Source: Acidobacteriota bacterium (GTDB lineage: Bacteria > Acidobacteriota > Terriglobia > Acidiferrales > UBA7541). From it: a DNA stretch of 5,391 nucleotides. The DNA lies in assembly GCA_003224135.1 (NCBI GenBank), contig QHYO01000643.1, positions 1 through 5,391 on the forward strand. The letters are read 5' to 3'. This document shows positions 1 through 5,391 of this stretch, piece by piece. A program made the translations under genes and the position numbers. Position 1 is the first letter of the stretch. The number at the start of each line of letters is the position of its first letter. The notes under the pieces are model-generated. The model ran no database searches. It had not been told where the DNA came from and saw only the letters and a program-made list of their open reading frames with translations.

Positions 1-120
1 AAAGACACTGCCGACGAAATTGCCATTCAGGAAGACGTCAACTCCCGCAAGGGCGTCGAGCGAATCATCCGGCATGCCTTCGACTACGCTCGCGAGCACA
101 ACTCAGGCGCGTTTGCATGA
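1..120 (+). CDS. Isopropylmalate/isocitrate dehydrogenase family enzyme, middle fragment (5' partial, ends at frameshift)
   Basis: Reading frame 1 is open from the window edge to a TGA at 118-120 and encodes 39 residues, including DEIAIQEDVN and a GVERIIRHAFDYAREHNS stretch. This resembles the region just before the catalytic lysine in the NAD(P)-dependent beta-decarboxylating dehydrogenases (3-isopropylmalate, isocitrate and tartrate dehydrogenases). The part of the family that should follow, with the MSDKSNAM lysine motif, lies in another frame starting at 117, so this piece and the next are one gene split by an indel. Restoring one G in the GG at 106-107 would read N-S-G-R-V-C-M-S-D-K-S-N without a break. 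The start of the gene is outside the window. Whether the shift is real or a sequencing/assembly error cannot be seen here. Confidence 0.72.
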   Translation, partial: KDTADEIAIQEDVNSRKGVERIIRHAFDYAREHNSGAFA

Positions 121-623
121 GCGACAAATCCAACGCTATGACCTTCGCCCACGACCTCTGGCAACGCGTCTTCAAGCAGGTCCGCCAGGAATATCCGGAG
201 ATCGACTCCCGCCACCTTTACATCGACAGCTTGGCCATGGAGGTCGTTCGCGATCCGCGCCAGTTTGACGTGATCGTCACCTGCAATCTTTTCGGCGACA
301 TCATCAGCGACCTCGGGGCACAGCTCGCCGGCGGACTCGGCCTCGCACCCTCCGGCAATATTCATCCGGGGCGCACGTCACTGTTCGAGCCGGTTCACGG
401 CTCCGCTCCCAACATCGCCGGAAAGGGCATCGCCAATCCGCTCGGTTCGATCTTGACCGCAGGCTTGATGCTCGATTTTCTAGGCTGGAGACCGGAAGGC
501 GACGGGCTTCGTGACGCAGTTCGCTCCGCCATCAGGGAAAACTTCGTTCCTCCAGATCTGGGTGGAGATAAGAAAACCGTTGAGGTCGGTGACTGGATCG
601 CAGGACGCATCGCAAATCGGTAA
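117..623 (+). CDS. Isopropylmalate/isocitrate dehydrogenase family enzyme, C-terminal part (leuB-like)
   Basis: This 168-residue reading frame carries the C-terminal half of a beta-decarboxylating dehydrogenase, a cytosolic family that oxidises and decarboxylates 2-hydroxy-3-carboxy acids using NAD(P) and Mg/Mn. The DKSN motif at residues 3-6 contains the expected catalytic lysine. NLFGDIISDLGAQLAGGLGL (residues 57-76) matches the family signature, with the metal-binding aspartates. FEPVHGSAPNIAGKGIANP (residues 90-108) is the nucleotide-binding loop; HGSAP followed by IAGKGIANP is typical of the isopropylmalate/tartrate branch. The ATG at 117 is probably not the native start: the N-terminal half is fused out of frame just upstream (1-120). 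However, the ATG overlaps that frame's TGA as ATGA, with AGG 9 nt before it, so re-initiation is conceivable. Substrate is uncertain: leuB function is likeliest, with isocitrate or tartrate/malate as alternatives. It ends 93 nt before the convergent rhomboid gene. Confidence 0.87.
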   Translation: MSDKSNAMTFAHDLWQRVFKQVRQEYPEIDSRHLYIDSLAMEVVRDPRQFDVIVTCNLFGDIISDLGAQLAGGLGLAPSGNIHPGRTSLFEPVHGSAPNIAGKGIANPLGSILTAGLMLDFLGWRPEGDGLRDAVRSAIRENFVPPDLGGDKKTVEVGDWIAGRIANR

Positions 624-631
624 TACGAAGA

Positions 632-719
632 TAAAGTATTACTTCAACTTGGATTCGTGAGACAGATCGGCCTTCGAACAAAGCCGCAGCGCGGAATCCA
701 GAATTCAAGTAATACTTTA
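632..719. repeat. 88-bp imperfect inverted repeat between convergent genes
   Basis: The left arm (632-656) and the right arm (694-719) are inverted copies. The outer 13 bases, TAAAGTATTACTT, are identical, and the inner part ends in a shared TGGATTC. By eye about 23 of 26 aligned positions match, with one gap. The 37-nt centre (657-693) holds a weak CGGC/GCCG pairing. It sits between the 3' ends of the dehydrogenase and the rhomboid gene, and its right edge is the rhomboid TAA stop (717-719 on the minus strand). It could serve as a bidirectional transcription terminator, but the stem is AT-rich and lacks a clear T-run on either side. It could also be a small palindromic or MITE-like element: both ends are TA. 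Function is inferred; the repeat itself is visible. Confidence 0.7.
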
Positions 720-1373
720 GTGTCTCTTCGCCGCCATCGCGATCAATACCCCGATCAAAAATCCTCCGATGTGCGCCCACACTGCCACGCCGCCGTTGAC
801 CGCGTTACCTAGCGAACTGATTCCGCTCAGAAACTGCATCGCGAACCAGCCTCCCAACACGATCACGGCGGGGACGCGGATCACAAAGATAAAAAGCAGG
901 CACAAGATGCGATTCCTCGGTTCGAGGACGATGTATGCTCCCATAACCCCAGAGATCGCGCCGCTCGCCCCGAGTGCAGGGAGGTGCGAATGGAAATTAA
1001 ACGCGATGTGCACCAAGCCCGCCCCGACTCCGCACACCAGATAGAACAACAGGTATTGCAGATGCCCAAACTCTGCCTCCACGTTATCCCCAAAGATCCA
1101 GAGGAACAGCATATTGCCGAGGATGTGCGCGAACCCGGCGTGCAGGAACATGCTCGTGATGAGCGGCAAGAAGGCCGCTTCAAAGGTCGTTGCCCCGTTC
1201 ACCCAACCGGAAACTCTTGCCGGCACCATTGCATTCGCCATGACGAACCCCTTAAAAACGTGCGGAGTCAGCGTCAGTTGATAGAAGAACACTGCGATGT
1301 TCGCCGCCAGCAGGCCGATATTCACGAACGCAAATTTGCCGGAAGGATTTTCGTCCCGCAGAGGAAGAAACAT
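717..1373 (-). CDS. Rhomboid family intramembrane serine protease
   Basis: The 218-residue protein is strongly hydrophobic, with about six to seven membrane segments (roughly residues 16-33, 64-78, 83-98, 105-124, 133-150, 156-176 and 197-215), so it should lie in the cytoplasmic membrane. It carries the rhomboid hallmarks: HILGN at 83-87, the HxxxN pair that helps form the oxyanion hole; GASG at 135-138 with Ser137 as nucleophile; and AHIGG with His201 as the catalytic base. The LWIFGDNVE stretch at 91-99 is also typical. Such enzymes cleave transmembrane substrates within the bilayer; the substrate here is unknown. The ATG at 1373 lies 11 nt after the stop of the upstream kinase gene, so the two are probably cotranscribed; only a weak purine-rich stretch precedes it. 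The length is normal for a minimal bacterial rhomboid with no extra domain. Activity is inferred from intact motifs. Confidence 0.93.
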   Translation of the reverse strand: MFLPLRDENPSGKFAFVNIGLLAANIAVFFYQLTLTPHVFKGFVMANAMVPARVSGWVNGATTFEAAFLPLITSMFLHAGFAHILGNMLFLWIFGDNVEAEFGHLQYLLFYLVCGVGAGLVHIAFNFHSHLPALGASGAISGVMGAYIVLEPRNRILCLLFIFVIRVPAVIVLGGWFAMQFLSGISSLGNAVNGGVAVWAHIGGFLIGVLIAMAAKRH

Positions 1374-1384
1374 AGCTTTTCTGT

Positions 1385-2380
1385 CTAACCTCTCGCGGCG
1401 CGGCCCGAGCCGCCAAGCGCATGTTCGGCAGCCTGCGCCATCACTGTCGCGGTGAATTGATTCGGATGGCGCTTCTTCCCCGTTTTCAACCGCTCTATCG
1501 CTCCCACCGAGCCGACCCCGCCCCGCGCACCGTGAGCCATACAGTTCAACCCGGCCGCTGCGCAGCCAAATTCAAGCATGCGCTGCGTGTCCCATCCGCG
1601 CAGCAATCCATAGGCGAAGCCGGCATGAAACAGGTCTCCCGCGCCGGTCGTGTCCACCACCGGTACGCGGTAGGCTGGAGCGCACCAGAAGCGCTGTCCG
1701 TCCCATGCCAGCGCGCCCCGTTCACCCAGTGTCGCGCAAACCAGCTTCGAGCCGTACTTGGCGCGGATATTTGGAAGCGCCAACAGCGGATCATTCGACC
1801 CGCCAAGCGGCTCTAGTATGCCGAGCGACAAAACGGGGAAGTCTACCAGCGGCAACAGAAACCGCAGTTCTTCGCGGAAGACATCCAGGTCGCACATGAT
1901 CGGCACGCCAGTCTCGCGTGCCCATGTCGCAGCCAGTCGTGACGCCTCGGGGTTTTCTCCGTCCACATGCACCAGCCTCGAGCGCTGGAACCATTCCTTC
2001 CTGAGGTATGACCTGTCCAGTTTTACTCTTGGATCTCTGTGGCATAGAACCGCCCTACTGCCGCTCACATCCTCTACGAGAATATAGGACAGCCGGCTCT
2101 CCGCCCCGCGAACTCGCCGCAGGTGGGACTCGACACCGTGCGCGCGGAGCTCAGCCTGATGCATTTCGGCGTGATGATCGGAACCGGTCGCGCCCACGTA
2201 ACGGGTTTGTAGCCCCCATGTCGCCGCGGCAAACACAGCCGTTGCCACTTGTCCCCCGAGGCGAATTTCGCGAGAGACGGTGTCCGTTTTACCGTCCCGT
2301 GCAGGAAACTCCGCCAGACGAAGCACGATGTCTGTTGCGTTCTCTCCGATGCCTGTGAAATCTACTATGGGAATGGGCAT
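1385..2380 (-). CDS. PfkB/ribokinase family carbohydrate (or nucleoside) kinase
   Basis: The 331-residue protein matches the cytosolic PfkB family, which phosphorylates sugars, sugar phosphates or nucleosides with ATP. The N-terminal GIGENATDIVLRL (residues 10-22) and the LGGQVATA segment (41-48) correspond to the first beta strands and the glycine-rich substrate motif. DTTGAGDLFHAGF (243-255) is PfkB signature 2, with Asp249 as the predicted catalytic base and GAG forming the anion hole. The motif around 41-48 has Thr where ribokinase-like relatives often have Asn, so the substrate cannot be read off. Start choice: ATG at 2380 has AGG about 10 nt upstream and begins directly before the first strand. 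A TTG at 2416 would add 12 residues but has no visible ribosome binding site. It is the first gene of a two-gene unit with the rhomboid and is divergent from recO. No convincing minus-strand promoter was found. Confidence 0.9.
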   Translation of the reverse strand: MPIPIVDFTGIGENATDIVLRLAEFPARDGKTDTVSREIRLGGQVATAVFAAATWGLQTRYVGATGSDHHAEMHQAELRAHGVESHLRRVRGAESRLSYILVEDVSGSRAVLCHRDPRVKLDRSYLRKEWFQRSRLVHVDGENPEASRLAATWARETGVPIMCDLDVFREELRFLLPLVDFPVLSLGILEPLGGSNDPLLALPNIRAKYGSKLVCATLGERGALAWDGQRFWCAPAYRVPVVDTTGAGDLFHAGFAYGLLRGWDTQRMLEFGCAAAGLNCMAHGARGGVGSVGAIERLKTGKKRHPNQFTATVMAQAAEHALGGSGRAARG

Positions 2381-2441
2381 GAAGCGAAAGCCTACCTGAT
2401 AACGCGTCGAATTCAAAAAGAGAAGAGCTGGCCGTGTGGCC

Positions 2442-2471
2442 TCGACGTTTTAAACTTCAGCGTCCTATAAT
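2442..2471 (+). promoter_or_regulatory. Predicted sigma70-type promoter for recO-glyQ-glyS
   Basis: A perfect TATAAT at 2466-2471 is preceded, after an 18-nt spacer, by TCGACG at 2442-2447, which matches four of six bases of TTGACA. It points toward recO. Transcription would begin near 2478, giving an untranslated leader of roughly 320 nt before the ATG at 2802. This is inference from sequence only. Confidence 0.5.
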
Positions 2472-2758
2472 TTGTGTCCAAGCAAAAACGGCGGTTAACA
2501 GATTAATTTTATTGGCTCAAGTCTAGGAAAGCACGCGGTTTAGGGAATGTGCGGGGCGAAAGCCATGGAGTGCAGTATTTCTTCGACTGAGTTGCAGGGT
2601 GTGGAATTGGTGCTCCGTCTCGTGGTCGATTCCTGGTTATCCCGCATCGTGCTGTGAGGTTCGGTGACAAAAATTTTCGATTATTTGCCTCCGGAAAGTT
2701 GCGCAACAGGGAAGCGTGTGGTAAGAAATTTGATTCGCGTTTGCGTCTTGCTTTCGTT

Positions 2759-2796
2759 CGATTTCGCAGATGGCGAATCGCAGTCGGCGCGCCGAC
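2759..2796 (+). promoter_or_regulatory. Two adjacent hairpin-forming repeats just upstream of recO start
   Basis: CGATTTCGC (2759-2767) can pair with GCGAATCG (2773-2780), with one bulged T and a 5-nt loop. Two bases later, GTCGGCGCGCCGAC (2783-2796) is a perfect 14-bp palindrome that as RNA gives a 5-bp stem with a CGCG loop. The second lies only 5 nt before the recO ATG, where a Shine-Dalgarno sequence would normally be, and none is visible. The structures could restrain ribosome access or bind a dimeric protein in DNA. No function is demonstrated. Confidence 0.4.
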
Positions 2797-2801
2797 AAGA
2801 C

Positions 2802-3542
2802 ATGCCCGCCAGGGAAACGGAAGCCATCATTCTTAAAACCTTTCCTCTAGGCGAGGCCGACCGTCTCGTTAGTTTCCTCGGTCGTTCGTCCGGTCGGCTG
2901 CGGGGCGTCGCTTCGGGTGCGCGCCGTCTGAAGAACCGCTACGGTTCTACGCTCGAGATTCTCTCGCACGTGCAACTTTGGTACGTCGAGCGCGAAACCC
3001 GGGATCTGGTGCGCATTCAACAATGCGAATTGCTCGAGTCGTTTCATCGAGCACAGAGCGACTATGGCCTCAGTACGGGCCTGGCTCTGATTAGTGAGAT
3101 CTCCGAGCGCGTTCTGCCCGAGCAGGAAGTTGCCGAACCGATGTTCCGGCTGCTCCTTCTTGCGGCTAGGGAAGTCGAGCGCCGCGGATCCTGGCAACTG
3201 CCGCTCGCGTACTTCGCGTTCTGGACGGTCCGCCTCGGAGGATGGTTGCCGCCGCTTGATCGCTGCGCAGAGTGTGGAACCGGCCTCGGCGAGCATCCGG
3301 GATTTCACTTTTCGCAATCGCCGGGACTGCTTTGCGAGAACTGTCGCAAGCCGGGCATGCGCCCGCTGAGCAAGCGCGGGAGGGAGCTGGCTGAGGTCTT
3401 CGCGGGCAAGAAGCTTGACCAGATCGAACTGGCTGGGGATTTGACCAAGCCTCTGAGTGAGCTGCGAGAGGTGGCATTGAGTTGGATTGAGTTTCACACC
3501 GAGCGGCGTTTGCAAACACGCGAGTTTCTGGAGACGACGTGA
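2802..3542 (+). CDS. recO: DNA repair protein RecO
   Basis: The 246-residue product has the RecO layout. An N-terminal OB-fold begins with [19 protein letters not shown] (residues 5-23) and continues through [19 protein letters not shown] (31-49), basic residues suited to DNA and SSB contact. A helical domain follows, with a four-cysteine zinc site made of CAEC (155-158) and CENC (178-181); many RecO proteins keep this site while E. coli RecO lacks it. RecO works in the cytosol with RecR and RecF to load RecA onto SSB-coated single-stranded DNA and to anneal complementary strands. The ATG at 2802 is chosen because it gives the usual RecO length and starts just before the first conserved strand. 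In-frame GTG codons at 2664 (GAGG about 4 nt upstream) and 2718 would add 46 or 28 non-conserved residues. No good ribosome binding site precedes the ATG. The stop overlaps glyQ by 4 nt. Confidence 0.94.
   Translation: MPARETEAIILKTFPLGEADRLVSFLGRSSGRLRGVASGARRLKNRYGSTLEILSHVQLWYVERETRDLVRIQQCELLESFHRAQSDYGLSTGLALISEISERVLPEQEVAEPMFRLLLLAAREVERRGSWQLPLAYFAFWTVRLGGWLPPLDRCAECGTGLGEHPGFHFSQSPGLLCENCRKPGMRPLSKRGRELAEVFAGKKLDQIELAGDLTKPLSELREVALSWIEFHTERRLQTREFLETT
3530..3541 (+). promoter_or_regulatory. glyQ ribosome binding site and GTG start
   Basis: GGAG at 3530-3533, inside the end of recO, is followed 5 nt later by the GTG at 3539-3541. The GTG overlaps the recO TGA as GTGA. No ATG or GTG closer to the conserved GlyQ start offers a better site, so this decides the glyQ start and points to translational coupling with recO. 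Confidence 0.7.
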
Positions 3543-4483
3543 AAGTTAAAGTAAAACTTGAACATAGGCCGAAGGGTCTGAATTTTCAGGATCTCATCCT
3601 AGCGCTCTCACACTTCTGGGTGAAGCAAGGTTGCGTTCTCCAACAACCTTACGACGTCGAAGTCGGCGCGGGAACCATGCACCCCGAAACCTTTCTCCGC
3701 GTCCTGGGCCCCACTCCCTATCGTGTCGCCTACGTGCAGCCGAGCCGTCGGCCCGCCGACGGTCGCTATGGCGAGAACCCCAATCGCTTGTACAAGCACT
3801 CCCAGTTTCAAGTCATCCTCAAACCATCTCCGACCGACATCCAGGAGATCTATCTGAAGAGTCTCGCCGCCATTGGCATCGATCTTAGGGAACATGATAT
3901 TCGCTTTGAAGAGGACAACTGGGAATCCCCCACGCTCGGTGCCTGGGGCATCGGCTGGCAGGTTCTTCTCGACGGCCTTGAGATCACCCAGTTCACATAC
4001 TTCCAACAGAGCGGCGGCCTGGACCTCGATCCCATCTCCGTGGAACTGACCTATGGTCTCGAGCGGATCTGCGCTCTCCTGCAGGGCAAGGAGAGCGTCT
4101 ACGACCTCCGCTGGTCAGACGACAAAACCTACGGCGACATCCGGCTTGCGGAAGAGCAGCAGTTCTCTGCCTACAGTTTCGATCGCAGCGACGCCAAAGC
4201 CATCCGCTCCGAATTCGATCTTCACGAGAAACAGGCCAAGGAGCTACTCGACGGCTGGCCCAAGGCCGCAGGGAGGGAGCGCCAGCGCTACCCACTTCTC
4301 GCGACTTACGACCATTGCCTGAAATGCTCTCACCTCTTCAATCTGATGGACGCTCGCGGCGTCATCTCCACAACCGAACGCGCCGCGCTCATGGGCCGCG
4401 TGCGCACGGTCGCCTGCCGCACCGCAACCGCTTATTTGGAGCAATTGACGCCTGGCACCCCGAAAGCCGAGGTGCGCTTGTGA
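3539..4483 (+). CDS. glyQ: Glycyl-tRNA synthetase alpha subunit
   Basis: This 314-residue protein is the catalytic subunit of the bacterial alpha2beta2 glycyl-tRNA synthetase, which activates glycine with ATP and charges tRNA-Gly in the cytosol. Family blocks run throughout: [18 protein letters not shown] (15-32), [20 protein letters not shown] (35-54), [19 protein letters not shown] (65-83, the class II motif 2 region with its arginines), [16 protein letters not shown] (125-140), [10 protein letters not shown] (151-160) and the TYGLERI motif 3 block (171-177). The C-terminal helical part has [13 protein letters not shown] (265-277). The length is slightly above the 303 residues of E. coli GlyQ, mainly a short lysine-rich start ([13 protein letters not shown]). 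Translation begins at a GTG overlapping the recO stop, and the gene ends in a GTGA overlap with glyS. All recognisable motifs are intact and no frameshift is seen. Confidence 0.98.
   Translation: MKVKVKLEHRPKGLNFQDLILALSHFWVKQGCVLQQPYDVEVGAGTMHPETFLRVLGPTPYRVAYVQPSRRPADGRYGENPNRLYKHSQFQVILKPSPTDIQEIYLKSLAAIGIDLREHDIRFEEDNWESPTLGAWGIGWQVLLDGLEITQFTYFQQSGGLDLDPISVELTYGLERICALLQGKESVYDLRWSDDKTYGDIRLAEEQQFSAYSFDRSDAKAIRSEFDLHEKQAKELLDGWPKAAGRERQRYPLLATYDHCLKCSHLFNLMDARGVISTTERAALMGRVRTVACRTATAYLEQLTPGTPKAEVRL
4469..4482 (+). promoter_or_regulatory. glyS ribosome binding site and GTG start
   Basis: GAGG at 4469-4472 (GAGGTG if extended) lies in the last codons of glyQ, 7 nt before the GTG at 4480-4482, which overlaps the glyQ TGA as GTGA. 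This supports the 4480 start over another in-frame GTG at 4498 and implies that the two subunits are translated in a coupled way. Confidence 0.65.
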
Positions 4484-5391
4484 GTCCCGCCAGCAAGGTG
4501 CCGCCAAAGAAAGTCTTGGCCAAGGCTGCCGCCAAGGCGGCGCCCGACAAGCGCATTGAACTCCTATTCGAAGTGGGTTGCGAAGAGATTCCCGCAGGCA
4601 TGCTGGCCCGCGCCGAGACCGAACTCAAGGCTGGTTTCGAGAAGCAGCTCGCCGCCGAAAATCTGATGGAGGGCGTCGCCGTCGAGTCCTTTAGCACGCC
4701 ACGCCGCCTGACGCTCTGGGCGCGGGGCTTGCCGGTTCGCCAGGCCGATGTCACCAGCGAAGTCACCGGGCCGCCCAAGTCTGTGGCCTATGACGCTGTC
4801 GGCGCGCCGACGCGTGCGGCCGTCAGCTTTGCCGAGAAGCAGGGCATTGCCCTCCACGAAGTCTATTTCCAGCAAACACCGAAGGGTGAATACCTCGCCG
4901 CCAAACAAGTGAAGCGTGGCCGCGCCACCGAACACATTCTTGCCGACATTCTGCCGCGCATCCTTCACGACCTTTACTGGCCCAAAACCATGACCTGGAC
5001 CGGCCTCTCCGGCGCTCGCTTCATCAGACCGATTCGGTGGATCGTGGGGCTTCTCGATGGTAAGCCGCTGAAGTTCTCTTATGCCGGTATTGCCGCCGCA
5101 GACGTCACCCGTGGACATCGCTTTGCCGGTTCCGCATCCATTCGCGTGCGCTCGTTCGCCGACTATGAGAAACAGCTCCGCTCAAACGGCGTGGTCGTTC
5201 GCACGGCCGAACGCTTAGAAAAGATCGAACGGGAACTTGCAGCTCATGCGAAGAAGGGAAGCTACCGCATTCACGAAGATGCCGACCTGCTGAAGCTGGT
5301 GACGTACCTCAACGAATTGCCGTCTGTAATTCATGGTGACTTCGATCCCGCCTTCTTGAACCTGCCGGACGAAATTCTGGTCACCGTCATG
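4480..5391 (+). CDS. glyS: Glycyl-tRNA synthetase beta subunit (3' partial, N-terminal 304 residues)
   Basis: The frame is open from the GTG at 4480 to the window end without a stop. The product is the N-terminal part of the GlyRS beta subunit, which recognises tRNA and is needed for charging. Conserved blocks include [13 protein letters not shown] (28-40, equivalent to VEIGTEELP in E. coli GlyS), [14 protein letters not shown] (72-85), [17 protein letters not shown] (178-194), VTRGHRF (209-215) and [10 protein letters not shown] (295-304). Before the canonical start there is an extension of about 23-25 residues rich in lysine, alanine and proline ([15 protein letters not shown]), which the E. 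coli protein lacks. It may be a flexible basic tail that touches tRNA, or the real start may be the GTG at 4498. It follows glyQ with a 4-nt overlap in the same operon. The HD-like and anticodon-binding parts expected at the C-terminus lie beyond the window. Confidence 0.96.
   Translation, partial: MSPASKVPPKKVLAKAAAKAAPDKRIELLFEVGCEEIPAGMLARAETELKAGFEKQLAAENLMEGVAVESFSTPRRLTLWARGLPVRQADVTSEVTGPPKSVAYDAVGAPTRAAVSFAEKQGIALHEVYFQQTPKGEYLAAKQVKRGRATEHILADILPRILHDLYWPKTMTWTGLSGARFIRPIRWIVGLLDGKPLKFSYAGIAAADVTRGHRFAGSASIRVRSFADYEKQLRSNGVVVRTAERLEKIERELAAHAKKGSYRIHEDADLLKLVTYLNELPSVIHGDFDPAFLNLPDEILVTVM

Larger units (their letters stand above)
2381..2801. other. Non-coding divergent region between pfkB-type gene and recO
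   Basis: About 420 bases with no convincing gene. The parts near 2450-2520 are AT-richer than the flanking genes, as expected of a promoter region. It holds a forward promoter (2442-2471), a perfect 10-bp palindrome GTTGCGCAAC (2698-2707), an imperfect hairpin (2759-2780) and a perfect 14-bp palindrome (2783-2796). The recO frame stays open back to a GTG at 2664, but the added residues do not look like RecO. Short frames on the minus strand here show no recognisable protein features. Confidence 0.6.

Noticed and set aside
100..120. Programmed -1 ribosomal frameshift in the dehydrogenase
   Set aside because: A -1 shift would restore the frame, but no slippery heptamer or clear downstream pseudoknot is visible, and this enzyme family is not known for it; an indel is simpler.
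769..1388. Open frames on the + strand opposite the rhomboid gene, and 881-1183 on the - strand
   Set aside because: They are alternative-frame shadows of the rhomboid coding sequence and show no coherent protein features.
2381..2416. TTG start at 2416 for the PfkB kinase (12 extra residues)
   Set aside because: No ribosome binding site precedes it and the added residues are not family-like; ATG at 2380 sits right before the first conserved strand with AGG upstream.
2381..2520. Minus-strand promoter for the kinase-rhomboid unit
   Set aside because: Candidates such as TATAGG or TTTAAA lack a -35 box at acceptable spacing; a promoter must exist but I cannot place it.
2509..2706. 65-residue minus-strand open frame in the divergent intergenic region
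   Set aside because: No recognisable motif, no convincing ribosome binding site, and it runs through the recO leader.
2470..2801. T-box riboswitch upstream of glyQS
   Set aside because: I saw no recognisable T-box sequence, and no terminator/antiterminator stem followed by a T-run before recO.
2847..3515. 222-residue open frame opposite recO
   Set aside because: It is antisense to a clearly identified recO; long shadow frames are expected in GC-rich genes and it has no recognisable domain.
1..5391. tRNA, rRNA, CRISPR array, transposase or phage genes
   Set aside because: None is visible by eye on either strand; apart from the inverted repeat at 632-719 there is no repeated structure of note.

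Overview
The window is a GC-rich bacterial chromosomal segment with five protein genes and no sign of phage, transposase, CRISPR or RNA genes. Nothing in it is a convincing new biological system. The genes are housekeeping ones, and the points of interest are a broken reading frame, an inverted repeat and the leader upstream of recO. Gene content and order (recO-glyQ-glyS; a short pfkB-rhomboid pair) do not fix the taxon. A soil bacterium such as an Acidobacteriota member is a low-confidence guess.

Layout. Positions 1-623 (+): C-terminal half of an isopropylmalate/isocitrate dehydrogenase family enzyme, entering from upstream and interrupted by an apparent one-base frameshift near 106, so the protein reads as two overlapping pieces (1-120 and 117-623). 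Positions 624-716: convergent gap carrying most of an 88-bp imperfect inverted repeat (632-719) whose right end coincides with the stop codon of the next gene. Positions 717-1373 (-): rhomboid-family intramembrane serine protease with an intact Ser/His dyad. Positions 1385-2380 (-): PfkB/ribokinase-family sugar or nucleoside kinase, 11 nt upstream of the rhomboid and probably cotranscribed with it. Positions 2381-2801: a non-coding divergent region with a good forward sigma70-type promoter (2442-2471) and two hairpin-forming repeats just before recO. Positions 2802-3542 (+): recO. Positions 3539-4483 (+): glyQ. Positions 4480 to the window end (+): glyS, truncated by the window edge.

How the genes work together. 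recO, glyQ and glyS form a tight operon: each junction is a 4-nt GTGA overlap with a Shine-Dalgarno sequence inside the upstream gene, which suggests translational coupling and matched output of the two glycyl-tRNA synthetase subunits. RecO (recombination mediator) is a genomic neighbour rather than a functional partner of GlyQS; the same gene order is known in Firmicutes such as Bacillus subtilis. The kinase and rhomboid have no obvious shared pathway.
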